Assembly (NCBI RefSeq): GCF_000993785.3 | Contig: NZ_CP009922.3 | Coordinates: forward strand, 3,162,001-3,226,000 | DNA length: 64,000 nt | From: Streptomyces xiamenensis | Lineage (GTDB): Bacteria; Actinomycetota; Actinomycetes; Streptomycetales; Streptomycetaceae | Reading direction: 5' to 3' | In this document: piece after piece, positions 33,284-41,265 of the stretch | Layout: each line of letters begins with the position of its first letter | Position numbering within the stretch: position 1 is the stretch's first letter | The notes under the pieces: model-generated | Seen by the model: the letters and a program-made list of their open reading frames with translations, nothing else | The model's database searches: none | Told to the model about the DNA's origin: nothing | Position numbers and translations under genes: made by a program

Positions 33284-33356
33284 GGGCCGTTAGCTCAATT
33301 GGCAGAGCAGAGGACTTTTAATCCTTTGGTTGTGGGTTCGAGTCCCACACGGCCTA
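33284..33356 (+). tRNA. tRNA-Lys (TTT)
   Basis: A 73-nt cloverleaf. The acceptor is GGGCCGT/ACGGCCT with discriminator A. The D arm is GCTCAATTGGCAGAGC, the anticodon loop CTTTTAA (anticodon TTT), and the T arm GTGGGTTCGAGTCCCAC. CCA is not encoded. It is followed by a strong terminator. Confidence 0.95.
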
Positions 33357-33373
33357 CCGTTCCGTTCTCCGTA

Positions 33374-33408
33374 CGAAAGCTCCCGCGCGTGCCGTGCGGG
33401 AGCTTTCG
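33374..33408 (+). terminator. Terminator of tRNA-Lys
   Basis: CGAAAGCTCCCGC (33374-33386) pairs perfectly with GCGGGAGCTTTCG (33396-33408) across a nine-base loop, 17 bases after the tRNA. Confidence 0.85.
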
Positions 33409-33483
33409 CGTGCCGACCGCCGGTGACCCTCACAAGCCGGTGATCGACTCGCCCCCGGTCGCCCGGCGCGGCAGATTGGTTGT

Positions 33484-34590
33484 GTGTACCCGACACCAGC
33501 GCAGCCGGCCAGGGGGCTGAGATACGTACGCCTCGTCCCCGCCGTGCTGATTCTCACCGGGCTGGCGCTGAGCGCGGTGACCCCGCCGCATCTCACCTTC
33601 ACCCCGTTGTTCGTGGCCCCGCCGGTGCTGGCGGCTCCGGTGATGAGCTTCCGGGGCACGCTGTACACGGGGCTCGCGGCCATGCTGGCGGCGGCGCTGC
33701 TGGTGTTCACCGGGCGGGCCGCGGTCACCGGCCAGGAGATCGTCACCTTTCTGACCGTGTTCACGGTCTCCGGCCTCGCCCTGCTGATCAACCGGGTCGT
33801 GGCCCAGCGCGACCAGTGGGTGGCCTCGGCACGCGGGGTCGCCGAGATCGTGCAGCGCTCGGTGGTGCCCGAGCCGCCGGGCCGGGCCGGGCCGCTGCTG
33901 GTGGCGGCGCGCTACCGGGCGGCGCAGCGCGACACGCTCATCGGCGGTGACCTGTACGCGGTGCGCGAGACCCCGTTCGGGGTGCGGCTGCTGGTGGGCG
34001 ATGTGCGCGGCAAGGGCCTCGGCGCCACCGAGATGGTGTCGGTGATCCTCGGTACGTTCCGGGAGGCCGCCGAGTACGAGGAGGAGCTGGGGACGCTGTG
34101 CACCCGGCTCCAGGCGGCGGTGGACCGGGAGAAGCGGGCGCGGGGGGCGATCGATCCGCAGGAGGAGTTCGCCACGGCGCTGGTGGTGGAGGTGCCCAGG
34201 GCGCCGCCGCACGAGCTGCGGCTGATCAACCTCGGCCACCCGCCGCCACTGCTGCTGCCCGGGGGCGGCCCGGCGCACTATCTGGAGGTGACGGACCCGC
34301 AGTTGCCGCTGGGTCTGATGGATCTGTCCGGCTGGACGGGCTGCCCGCAGACGTTCGCGTTCCCGCCCGGTGCGCAGTTGCTGCTGTACACGGACGGGGT
34401 GAGCGAGGCGCGGGACGGGCGGGGCGTCTTCTTCGATCCGGCGTACGCGCTGGACGCGGAGACCTTCCGGGGCCCCGAGGAACTGCTGGACCGGCTCGTC
34501 ACGGAGGTTCTGCGCTACACGGGCGGCCGGCTGAACGACGACATGGCCCTGCTGGCGGTCGCCCGGCCGACGGGGAACCACGGCGGCTGA
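33484..34590 (+). CDS. Membrane PP2C-type (SpoIIE/RsbU) protein phosphatase
   Basis: A 368-residue protein. Three or four membrane helices occupy residues 15-105. The C-terminal PPM phosphatase domain has GGDLYAV, VGDVRGKGLGA, NLGHPPPLLL, YTDGVSEARD and LNDDMALLAV, so all metal-binding aspartates are present. Family members dephosphorylate anti-anti-sigma factors. Streptomycetes encode dozens of them, usually linked to sigma-factor or stress control. No anti-sigma partner is adjacent. The GTG at 33484 begins just before the first helix. It ends 81 bases before the EACC1-caspase module, which has its own promoter, so a functional link is possible but unproven. Confidence 0.88.
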   Translation: MYPTPAQPARGLRYVRLVPAVLILTGLALSAVTPPHLTFTPLFVAPPVLAAPVMSFRGTLYTGLAAMLAAALLVFTGRAAVTGQEIVTFLTVFTVSGLALLINRVVAQRDQWVASARGVAEIVQRSVVPEPPGRAGPLLVAARYRAAQRDTLIGGDLYAVRETPFGVRLLVGDVRGKGLGATEMVSVILGTFREAAEYEEELGTLCTRLQAAVDREKRARGAIDPQEEFATALVVEVPRAPPHELRLINLGHPPPLLLPGGGPAHYLEVTDPQLPLGLMDLSGWTGCPQTFAFPPGAQLLLYTDGVSEARDGRGVFFDPAYALDAETFRGPEELLDRLVTEVLRYTGGRLNDDMALLAVARPTGNHGG

Positions 34591-34601
34591 CGCGCGCACC
34601 A

Positions 34602-34629
34602 TTGCTGTGTCACAGGTCACTCATACAAT
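34602..34629 (+). promoter_or_regulatory. Promoter of the EACC1-caspase operon
   Basis: TTGCTG at 34602-34607 and TACAAT at 34624-34629 are separated by 16 bases, a good match to vegetative sigma-70 promoters. The start would lie near 34636, about 36 bases before the EACC1 start codon. It gives the conflict module expression independent of the upstream phosphatase gene. Confidence 0.7.
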
Positions 34630-34671
34630 CGGGTGACGGTTTGTCAGCGTGTCCGGGGGAAGGGCGGGAAT

Positions 34672-35130
34672 GTGACGATGACGGCCACCGTACGGATTCG
34701 GGTGGAGGGGACGGGAGCCACCCAGGAGGACATCAGGCAGCTGCGTCTGTGGCTGGAGGCCGACCCCGAGCTGCGGGAGGTGACCGAGCGGATCGGCCGG
34801 GAACCCCGGCCGGTCGACAACGCCATGGGGGTGTGGGACGACCTGCTCCTGCACCTGGCGCAACGGGCCACCGGGGCGGTGATGGTGCTGCTGCTGCGCT
34901 CCGTCTACAACCATCTGCGCAACCGGCCGCGCCGCGATCTGCGGGTGACCGTCGAGATGGCGGGGAACCTGCGGGTGACGGTGGAGGGGGATCGCACGTA
35001 CTCGCGCGGTGAGCTGGCCGAGAAGGCGCGGCTGGCGGCGGAGGCGATCGACCCGGGGGCGGGTCCCGGTTCGGCTCCCGGGCCCGGGTCCGGCCCCCGC
35101 TCGGGTCCTGGTTCCGGCCCCGCCGAGTGA
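34672..35130 (+). CDS. EACC1 (effector-associated constant component 1) domain protein
   Basis: A 152-residue protein. The core (VRIRVEG...TQEDIRQLRLWLEADPELRE) with the later hydrophobic helix DLLLHLAQRATGAVMVLLLRS and two strands LRVTVEMAGNLRVTVEG matches the EACC1 component of the conflict systems described by Aravind and co-workers. There EACC1 is the constant partner of variable effectors such as caspases. The tail is Gly/Pro/Ser low complexity. GTG 34672 lies seven bases after GAAGGG; ATG 34678 is the alternative. The stop is seven bases before the caspase start, so the two are co-translated. It probably acts as adaptor or recruiter of the caspase at the membrane. Confidence 0.8.
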   Translation: MTMTATVRIRVEGTGATQEDIRQLRLWLEADPELREVTERIGREPRPVDNAMGVWDDLLLHLAQRATGAVMVLLLRSVYNHLRNRPRRDLRVTVEMAGNLRVTVEGDRTYSRGELAEKARLAAEAIDPGAGPGSAPGPGSGPRSGPGSGPAE

Positions 35131-35137
35131 CGGGGCG

Positions 35138-37714
35138 GTGAGCTTTCAGCCGGACGCCGGGCGCTCCCGGGTGGTGCTGATCGGGGTGGCGCGGTACGAC
35201 CACGCCGCCGACTATCCGCCGCTGCCCTCCGTGACGGCGAACATCGATCAGCTGTACGAGGTGCTCGGCGACGACGTGCTCGGCCGGCTGGGTCCGGCGC
35301 TCCTGCCCCCGCTGCACTCGCCCCGCCGCGAGGAGATCGTCGACACCGTCGGGCGCGCGGCGGAGGAGGCCGAGAGCCTGCTGCTGTGCTACTTCAGCGG
35401 GCACGGTCAGCTCGTCGAAGAGGAGTCGGGGCCCGGCCGGTTGCACCTGCAACCCCGCGAGGCGAGCGCGACGGAGGCCGGGCTGCTGGGCATCCGGTAC
35501 GCCGAGCTGCGCGACCTGCTGTGCCGTACCCGTGCCGAGCGGGTGGTGCTGATCCTGGACTGCTGCTTCTCGGGCAACGCCCGCCTGGAGCCGCTGCGGG
35601 CGGAGGTGCCGTTCGCACTCGTGACCTCCTCCCGGCCGCTGGGACGGCAGGACGCCGGGGACGGCCGGGGCCCGACCCCGTTCACGGCCGCGCTGCTCGA
35701 CATCCTGCGGGAGGGCACCGGCAGCCCCGACGGGGGACCGGTGACGGTCGCGGCGCTGCGCGCACCGCTGCGGCAGCGGGCCGGGCGGGACGCGGCGGCG
35801 GCGCCCGCCGACAGCGACCCCGACGACTGGCAGCCGTATGTCGGATTCCAGAACGGTGCCGAGGACACCGTCCTGTCCCAGGCGATCGCCACCCCGCCGC
35901 CGCCTGCTGCGCGCCGGCCGCTTCCCGCCTGGCCGGCCACGGCCTGGCGCCTGATCAGGGAACACCCGGCCCGCGCCCTGCTCGTGGCGGCCGGAGCGGC
36001 GCTGGCCGGTACGGGCCTGCTGGCGCTGGGCGACGCGATCGGCGGCGCGCTCCATCCACCGCCCCCCGACTGTCCCGTCCCCCTGGAGCTGCGAATCCTG
36101 ACCAGCCCCGAGTACGAGCGGCCCCTCGCCCGGGTGCTGGAGACGTTCGAGGGCTCGGCGGCGGCGCGGGAGGCCATCGGCGGCCGTCCGGCGGGCTGCC
36201 GCCAGCTGAACGCCTTCGTCTACGCGGCCCCCGACGGGGACGCCGCCCGGGCGCTGGGCCGCTCGGCCGCCTGGGCGGAGCCGGAGCGCACCTGCGCGGC
36301 CGACGCCTCGGCGGACGCGGCGGGGCAGGAGTGCGCGCAGCCGCTGCGCGACATCGGGCCGCGCCCGGATGTGTGGCTGCCGTCCTCCTCGATCGCGTTG
36401 CGGGGGACGGCGGACGCCGTGGACGGGGCGGAGAGCGCCGCGTACCCGGGGGAGCCGGTGACGGTGGCCACCTCGCCCGCCGTCGTCCTGCTGCCGGGGG
36501 AGCCGCCGGGTGGACTGCGGCGGTCCGGCGAGCCGCTGGAACGGCTGCTGGAGGCGGCCGGCGAGCAGGACCTCACGGTGTTACGGGCCCGCCCAGCGGC
36601 TTCGGCGGCGGCGCTGCTGCACGGCATGACGGCCGGGCCGGGCGGGATCCAGGACGTGCCGCTGCCGCCGGCGGACGACGCCGCACTGCTGTGCTCGCTG
36701 GCGCGGCCGGCGGGAGGCGGGCCCGCCACCCCGGCACCCGCGCTGCTGGTGGCGGAGCGGACGGCGGTGGACCTGGTGCGTGCCGAGCGGCGTCCGGCCT
36801 GTCTGAGCGGTGCGGCCGGCGCCCCTCTCGACCAGCTGACCTGGGACCAGCGGTACCGGGCGTACTACCCGGGGGACGTACCGCCGCTCGATCTGACGTT
36901 CGTGCCCGTGCACTGGGAGCACGCCGCCGCCGACGACGCGGAGCGGCGGGAGGCGATCGGGCGGCTGGGGGCGTGGCTGGGCTCGGCGGAGGGGATGCGG
37001 GCGCTGGGCGCGCAGGGCTTCCGGGACCCGCGGGACGAGCGGCGCGCGCTGATCGAGGCGCCGCCGCTGAACCACGAGGCGTTCGTGACCGCACCCGCGC
37101 TGCCCCGGCTGCTGGCGCCGGACGAGGCGGCGGCGGCCGGGTATCTGGCCGCGGAGGAGAGCCGGCAGGGGCCGCGTGACGTGGTGTTCGTGGTGGACGT
37201 GTCCTCGGGTTCGTACGCCAGGGAAGCGCAGTACGCGGCGCTGCTGCGGACGGCGATCGGGGTGCTGGGGCCCGAGGACGGGTACGCGGTGCTGGCCACA
37301 CCGGGCGGCGGCGCCGATCCGGTGCGCACGGTGCGGGGCCTGGCGCCGTACGACGGGGCAGACGGGGTACGGACGGCGATCGACGCGCTCGCCCCGGTGG
37401 AACGGCACGCCCCGATCACCCCGGCGCTGGAGGCGGGCCTCGCGCTGCTGACACCGGAGCCGGACGCCGCGGAGACGGACCGGGGCCGGCTGGTGGTGCT
37501 GATCACCGATGACGAGGACAGTGCCGGGCGGCTGGACGGACCGGCGGACGCGGCGCCGCCGGTCGCCGTCGTCTCGTACGGCTCGCTCGGCTGCGAACAC
37601 CTGTACAACCGGATGCTCATCGCCTCGGGCGCCCTGTGCTTCGACGGCTCGGGGTCGCCGGGGGCGGCGCTCGCCGGGACCCTGCGGGGCCTGACCGCGC
37701 CCTGGGAGCCGTGA
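35138..37714 (+). CDS. Caspase (EACC1-associated) fused via a membrane helix to solute-binding and vWA domains
   Basis: An 858-residue receptor-like protein. The caspase domain is residues 8-240, with catalytic His89 (YFSGHGQ) and Cys143 (LDCCFSG). One membrane helix (about 278-300) follows. Outside are a solute-binding-like domain (about 315-660; RILTSPEYERPLARVLETF, PDVWLPSSS) and a C-terminal vWA domain (about 680-850) with the MIDAS-like DVSSGS at Asp687. The ectodomain resembles free-standing SBP-vWA proteins of actinomycetes. The topology suggests that an outside ligand triggers an inside protease. The GTG at 35138 follows the EACC1 stop closely. A TTA codon at 36581-36583 (residue 482) makes translation potentially bldA-dependent. 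The stop overlaps the next start. Confidence 0.85.
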   Translation: MSFQPDAGRSRVVLIGVARYDHAADYPPLPSVTANIDQLYEVLGDDVLGRLGPALLPPLHSPRREEIVDTVGRAAEEAESLLLCYFSGHGQLVEEESGPGRLHLQPREASATEAGLLGIRYAELRDLLCRTRAERVVLILDCCFSGNARLEPLRAEVPFALVTSSRPLGRQDAGDGRGPTPFTAALLDILREGTGSPDGGPVTVAALRAPLRQRAGRDAAAAPADSDPDDWQPYVGFQNGAEDTVLSQAIATPPPPAARRPLPAWPATAWRLIREHPARALLVAAGAALAGTGLLALGDAIGGALHPPPPDCPVPLELRILTSPEYERPLARVLETFEGSAAAREAIGGRPAGCRQLNAFVYAAPDGDAARALGRSAAWAEPERTCAADASADAAGQECAQPLRDIGPRPDVWLPSSSIALRGTADAVDGAESAAYPGEPVTVATSPAVVLLPGEPPGGLRRSGEPLERLLEAAGEQDLTVLRARPAASAAALLHGMTAGPGGIQDVPLPPADDAALLCSLARPAGGGPATPAPALLVAERTAVDLVRAERRPACLSGAAGAPLDQLTWDQRYRAYYPGDVPPLDLTFVPVHWEHAAADDAERREAIGRLGAWLGSAEGMRALGAQGFRDPRDERRALIEAPPLNHEAFVTAPALPRLLAPDEAAAAGYLAAEESRQGPRDVVFVVDVSSGSYAREAQYAALLRTAIGVLGPEDGYAVLATPGGGADPVRTVRGLAPYDGADGVRTAIDALAPVERHAPITPALEAGLALLTPEPDAAETDRGRLVVLITDDEDSAGRLDGPADAAPPVAVVSYGSLGCEHLYNRMLIASGALCFDGSGSPGAALAGTLRGLTAPWEP

Positions 37715-39102
37715 TGACGCGGCGGGGCACGGTACGGGCGCGGGTGCTGCCGGCGCTGCTGGCGCTGTCGGTGGTGGCCGGATGCAGCGGGGCGCCGGAT
37801 CCGGGCCGGCCTCCCGCCCGGGTCGACGACGGGCGACCGCTGGTGGTGGTCAGCGGCGCCGACCTGACCAGCCGCGAGGGGGAGGGCGTACGGCAGGCGC
37901 TGATCGACGCCTGGAACGCGGACGAGGACAACCGCCCGGCCCGGCTGGTGGAGCTGCCCCGCACCGAGGGCGGCCAGCACAGTGAGCTGATCGCCGCGCT
38001 CCAGTCGGGCAGCGCCGACTTCGACGTGCTGAACCTGGACACCACCTGGGTTCCGGAGTTCGCCGAGGCCGGCCTGATCCGCCCGCTGGACGACACCCTG
38101 CTGGAGGCCGGTTTCCTGGCGCAGGCGGCACAGGCGGGCCGCTGGCGCGAGCGGGCGTACGCCGTGCCGTTCAACACCGACGTCGGACTCCTCTACTACC
38201 GGCAGGACCTGCTGACCGCGCTCGGCCGCGAACCCGGGGAACTGCTGGGCCACGAGACGCTCGGCGAGCTGATCGCGCAGTGGCCCGGCGGCCAGGAACA
38301 TCCGCTGTACATCACGCAACTGCGCCCCTACGAAGGGCTGACGGTCAACGTGCTGGAGGCGTTCTGGAGCGTGGGGGTGGAGCTGACCGACGAGCGGGGG
38401 CGATACCGGGGCAGCGAACAGGAGCTGCGGCGCGGGCTGAGTGAACTGCTGCGCATCGCGGACGGCAGCAAGCTGAGCGAACGGGCCCGGGAGGCGGACG
38501 AGACCGGCGCGCTGCGCGAGTTCACGGGGGAGCTGGACGGCGGCGACCCGTCGGGGGTGGTGCTGATGCGGAACTGGCCGTACGCGTACCAGCACCTGGA
38601 CGCCACGCTGCCGGACGGCGCGGACTTCGGGGTGGTCCCGCTGCCGGGGGCGGCGGCGCTGGGCGGGCAGTCGCTCGCGGTCTCGGCCGACAGCGCGCGG
38701 GCGGCGGACGCCGAGCGGCTGATCCGCTTCCTGACGGCGGAGCCGGACAGCCAGCGCAGGCTGCTGGAAGCGGGGTTCGCACCGGCCCTGCGGGACGCGT
38801 ACGGCATCGGGGACCCGCGGGAACTGGACTGCGCGGCCGTCACGGCGGTGGCGGTGCCCCGGGCGCCGGGGGAGCCGGCGGAGGGGGCGGTGCGCGAGGT
38901 GCCGCCCGGGTACCCGGAGTTGCTGTGGTGCGCGCTGGAGGAGGCCAGAGCACGGCCGGCGAGCCCCTACTACCCGGCGTTCTCGCGGGAGTTGCGGCGG
39001 GAGGTCGCGCAACTGCTGGCGGAGAACGGGTCGGTGGAGGGGACGGCGGAACGGCTGCACCAGAAGCTGGCACTCGCGCTGGAGGGACGCCTTTCACCGT
39101 GA
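37714..39102 (+). CDS. Solute-binding lipoprotein (ABC-type extracellular binding protein)
   Basis: A 462-residue lipoprotein: signal residues 1-23, lipobox VAGC with Cys24. The mature part is a type-1-cluster sugar-binding-like SBP (HSELIAALQSGSADFDVLNLDTTWVPEFAEAG, YAVPFNTDVGLLYYRQDLL, GVVPLPG). No permease or ATPase genes are nearby, so it is not an ordinary transport component. Its ATG overlaps the caspase stop (TGATG), and the caspase protein itself carries an SBP-like ectodomain. It may capture a ligand and present it to the caspase receptor, or be cleaved or sequestered by it. This role is inferred from gene fusion-like context. Confidence 0.8.
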   Translation: MTRRGTVRARVLPALLALSVVAGCSGAPDPGRPPARVDDGRPLVVVSGADLTSREGEGVRQALIDAWNADEDNRPARLVELPRTEGGQHSELIAALQSGSADFDVLNLDTTWVPEFAEAGLIRPLDDTLLEAGFLAQAAQAGRWRERAYAVPFNTDVGLLYYRQDLLTALGREPGELLGHETLGELIAQWPGGQEHPLYITQLRPYEGLTVNVLEAFWSVGVELTDERGRYRGSEQELRRGLSELLRIADGSKLSERAREADETGALREFTGELDGGDPSGVVLMRNWPYAYQHLDATLPDGADFGVVPLPGAAALGGQSLAVSADSARAADAERLIRFLTAEPDSQRRLLEAGFAPALRDAYGIGDPRELDCAAVTAVAVPRAPGEPAEGAVREVPPGYPELLWCALEEARARPASPYYPAFSRELRREVAQLLAENGSVEGTAERLHQKLALALEGRLSP

Positions 39103-39317
39103 GTGATCGGAAGACATCGCTCCGATAACAACTGACACACCGTCAGAAACGCTTGCCATGGCAGCAACAAAAATCTATGGGGTAATTTGCCATGATCCAC
39201 ACCTGTTTGAGGGGGGAAAGTGCCTGACTCAATTCCCGGATCCACTTGGAATTACGGCGGGCCGTCTATTAACGTTCGATAACGCAGCGCGGTCGTCTCC
39301 GCCGTCGCCAAGACGGC
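39103..39317. other. Intergenic region upstream of the riboswitch
   Basis: About 215 bases, more A/T-rich than its surroundings (for example GCAACAAAAATCTATGGGG near 39164). It should hold the promoter for the LytM peptidase transcript. GATCGGAAGACATCGCTCCGAT near 39106 can form a small hairpin after the lipoprotein gene. No gene is seen. Confidence 0.4.
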
Positions 39318-39466
39318 GGTCGTGCTGTACCGCCTAATCCACGGCACGCCACCAGCGCGCCGGGAACCGGGGAACCACCACTTGGGGTGCATCGGACGGC
39401 CCACCGTCCGTAGGAGACCTTCCTGCTCCGAACCCGTCAGCTAACCCGGTCGGCGAAGGAAGGAAA
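39318..39466 (+). ncRNA. ydaO-type cyclic di-AMP riboswitch
   Basis: The conserved blocks CCGGGAACCGGGGAACCACC, GGGGTGCATCGGACGG, TAGGAGACCTTCCTGCTCCG, AACCCGTCAGCTAACCCGGT and GGCGAAGGAAGGAAAGG appear in the order of the actinobacterial ydaO/yuaA RNA. The element ends at the ribosome site of the LytM peptidase gene. In Streptomyces this riboswitch senses c-di-AMP and lowers expression of cell-wall hydrolases. The boundaries are approximate. Confidence 0.9.
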
Positions 39467-39479
39467 GGAGAACGCCTCC

Positions 39480-40475
39480 GTGGCGTCGAACCCGCACGGG
39501 TCCCACCCCGCCTACTACGGGCCGCAGACCATCGAGGACGAGCCCCGTACCGAGTGGAACCCCAGCGCCGAGACCCTGCGCCCCGTGCGCGGCCGGCACC
39601 GGGTCGCCCGGCAGCGCGGCGGCACCATGGCACGCAGCCGCGCGGTCCTCGGCGTCGGCATGTTCGCCGCCGTCGGCGCCGGCGGCATGGCCACCGCCCA
39701 GGAGGGCGGCACGGGTTCCGTGCCCGGCCTCGACTCCGTGCGTTCCATCCCCGACCAGATCCCCGTCCTCAGCGACCTGATCTCCTCCCCGGAGAGCGAG
39801 CCCGAGGCGCAGGACACCACCTCGGTGACCGCCTTCACCGAGGCCCAGGACGCCGGCGAGGCGCTGCGCGCCCGCATCCTCCAGCAGGCCGAGGAGCAGG
39901 AGGCCACCGCCCAGGCCGCCGAGCACGCCCAGATCCTGGCCGGCGCGCAGAGCGACGCCGTCGCCGCCGCCGCCGAACTCGCCGAGGCCGAGCGGCTCGC
40001 CGAGGAGCAGCGGCAGCGCGAGGCCGAGGAGGAGCGCCGGCGCCTGGAGGAGGAGCGCCGCCTCGCGGAGCTGCGCGCCAGCTACACCATCCCCCTCACC
40101 ACCTACACGCTGTCCTCCAGCTTCGGCGCCAGCGGCTCCATGTGGTCCTCGACCCACACCGGTACCGACTTCGCCGCCCCCACCGGCACGCCCGTGAAGA
40201 ACGTGCACACCGGCACCGTCAAGGAAGCCGCCTGGGCCGGCTCGTACGGCTACCGCATCATCATCGAGCAGGAGGACGGCACCGAACTCTGGTACTGCCA
40301 CCTTTCCTCGATGAACGTCACCGCGGGACAGTCCGTCGACACCGGCGACACCATCGGCCGGGTCGGCTCCACCGGGAACTCCTCGGGGCCGCACCTGCAC
40401 CTGGAGGTCCGCCCCGGCGGCGGTGACCCGATCGACCCGCTGGCCTGGCTGCGTGGCAAGGGCCAGGCGGTCTGA
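39480..40475 (+). CDS. M23 (LytM) family peptidoglycan endopeptidase
   Basis: A 331-residue exported hydrolase. A cytoplasmic, Pro-rich N-terminus of about 50 residues precedes a membrane/signal segment (about 51-74). A long Ala/Glu/Arg coiled coil follows (about 115-200). The C-terminal M23 domain (205-325) has zinc ligands in HTGTDFAA and HLHLEVRP. It should cleave peptide cross-bridges in the wall during growth or germination. The GTG at 39480 has GGAAAGGAG upstream, directly after the c-di-AMP riboswitch, so control is by c-di-AMP. It forms the left flank of the defence island. Confidence 0.92.
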   Translation: MASNPHGSHPAYYGPQTIEDEPRTEWNPSAETLRPVRGRHRVARQRGGTMARSRAVLGVGMFAAVGAGGMATAQEGGTGSVPGLDSVRSIPDQIPVLSDLISSPESEPEAQDTTSVTAFTEAQDAGEALRARILQQAEEQEATAQAAEHAQILAGAQSDAVAAAAELAEAERLAEEQRQREAEEERRRLEEERRLAELRASYTIPLTTYTLSSSFGASGSMWSSTHTGTDFAAPTGTPVKNVHTGTVKEAAWAGSYGYRIIIEQEDGTELWYCHLSSMNVTAGQSVDTGDTIGRVGSTGNSSGPHLHLEVRPGGGDPIDPLAWLRGKGQAV

Positions 40476-40501
40476 CCGGCCGACGACCATCCCCCCACAC
40501 C

Positions 40502-40544
40502 GCCGCCGGCCCTGGTGACTCCCCCCGACATCAGGGCCGGCGGC
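40502..40544 (+). terminator. Terminator of the LytM gene
   Basis: GCCGCCGGCCCTG (40502-40514) pairs perfectly with CAGGGCCGGCGGC (40532-40544) across a 17-base loop, 26 bases after the stop. It marks the end of core sequence on the left side of the island. Confidence 0.8.
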
Positions 40545-40639
40545 ATACCTGGTCCCCCACTCCTGAAGTGACGGCGGCCCGGTGACCCCGATCACGTACG
40601 ATCGCTCGGTCGGCCGTGGTTGCGGGACTGGAGGGGTGT

Positions 40640-41119
40640 ATGAAGGAAGGTTCGCGTGGCGTCGGTCCACGCCCCGTACCGTCCTCCGCGGCGGTGTCCT
40701 CCCGCATGAGCCGACAGGCGAGCCGCGACACGGGCCCTGAGATGGCCATCCGTCGGCTGCTCCACGCCACGGGACACCGCTACCGCCTGCACCGAAAGGT
40801 GCCCGGCATGGCCCGTCGAACCATCGACATCGCCTTCCCGGGGCCCAAGGTGGCGGTCTTCGTGGACGGTTGCTTCTGGCACGGTTGCCCCCAGCACGCA
40901 ACGCAGCCCAGGGCGAACAAGGACTGGTGGCGCCGGAAGCTCGACAAGAACATCGACCGGGACCGGGAGACCACGGAGCGGCTGAGCGCCGAGGGCTGGA
41001 CGGTGCTGCGCTTCTGGGAGCATGAGTCGCCGGAGGCCGTGGCACGTCGGGTGGCTGTAGCTGTCGAGCTCAAGAAGGCGAACGGGCAGAAAGGAGCCAC
41101 GAACGACGGGGGCGAGTGA
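40640..41119 (+). CDS. vsr: Very short patch repair endonuclease (Vsr)
   Basis: A 159-residue Vsr-family nuclease. SRQASRDTGPEMAIRRLLH carries the conserved Glu34. TIDIAF has the metal-binding Asp63, and FVDGCFWHGCP (75-85) gives the zinc/active-site Cys-Trp-His pattern. GWTVLRFWEHE ends the domain. Vsr nicks next to T in T:G mismatches that arise when 5-methylcytosine deaminates, so it protects hosts carrying a C5 methylase. The methylase gene lies 145 bases downstream. The ATG at 40640 follows GGAGGGG; a GTG 24 bases upstream has no ribosome site. It is the leftmost gene of the island. Confidence 0.92.
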   Translation: MKEGSRGVGPRPVPSSAAVSSRMSRQASRDTGPEMAIRRLLHATGHRYRLHRKVPGMARRTIDIAFPGPKVAVFVDGCFWHGCPQHATQPRANKDWWRRKLDKNIDRDRETTERLSAEGWTVLRFWEHESPEAVARRVAVAVELKKANGQKGATNDGGE

Positions 41120-41250
41120 CTCGGAAGCGACTCTCAAAGCCCGCCTGAGGCCCGTAGTCTGTGACTTACGCCCGAGATCTTTCCGTATGCCCTGCTTTCG
41201 GACTCGTGTTCCGTGCCGTATCGGAGCCACCCCGGTGCTCGGTCCCGGGC

Positions 41251-41265
41251 TACACTTCGACCCTA
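41251..41265 (+). promoter_or_regulatory. Candidate -10 box for a leaderless methyltransferase mRNA
   Basis: TACACT at 41251-41256 lies eight bases before the ATG at 41265, and no ribosome site is present. This matches the geometry of leaderless actinobacterial transcripts. No convincing -35 box is visible. Confidence 0.45.

Noticed and set aside
33484..34590. Considering the PP2C phosphatase as the first gene of the EACC1 operon
   Set aside because: An 81-base gap containing a good TTGCTG-N16-TACAAT promoter separates them, so a single operon is not supported.
36865..39060. Long minus-strand frame opposite the caspase and lipoprotein genes
   Set aside because: Composition is Pro/Arg/Ala only. 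The plus-strand genes overlap properly and carry lipobox and caspase motifs.
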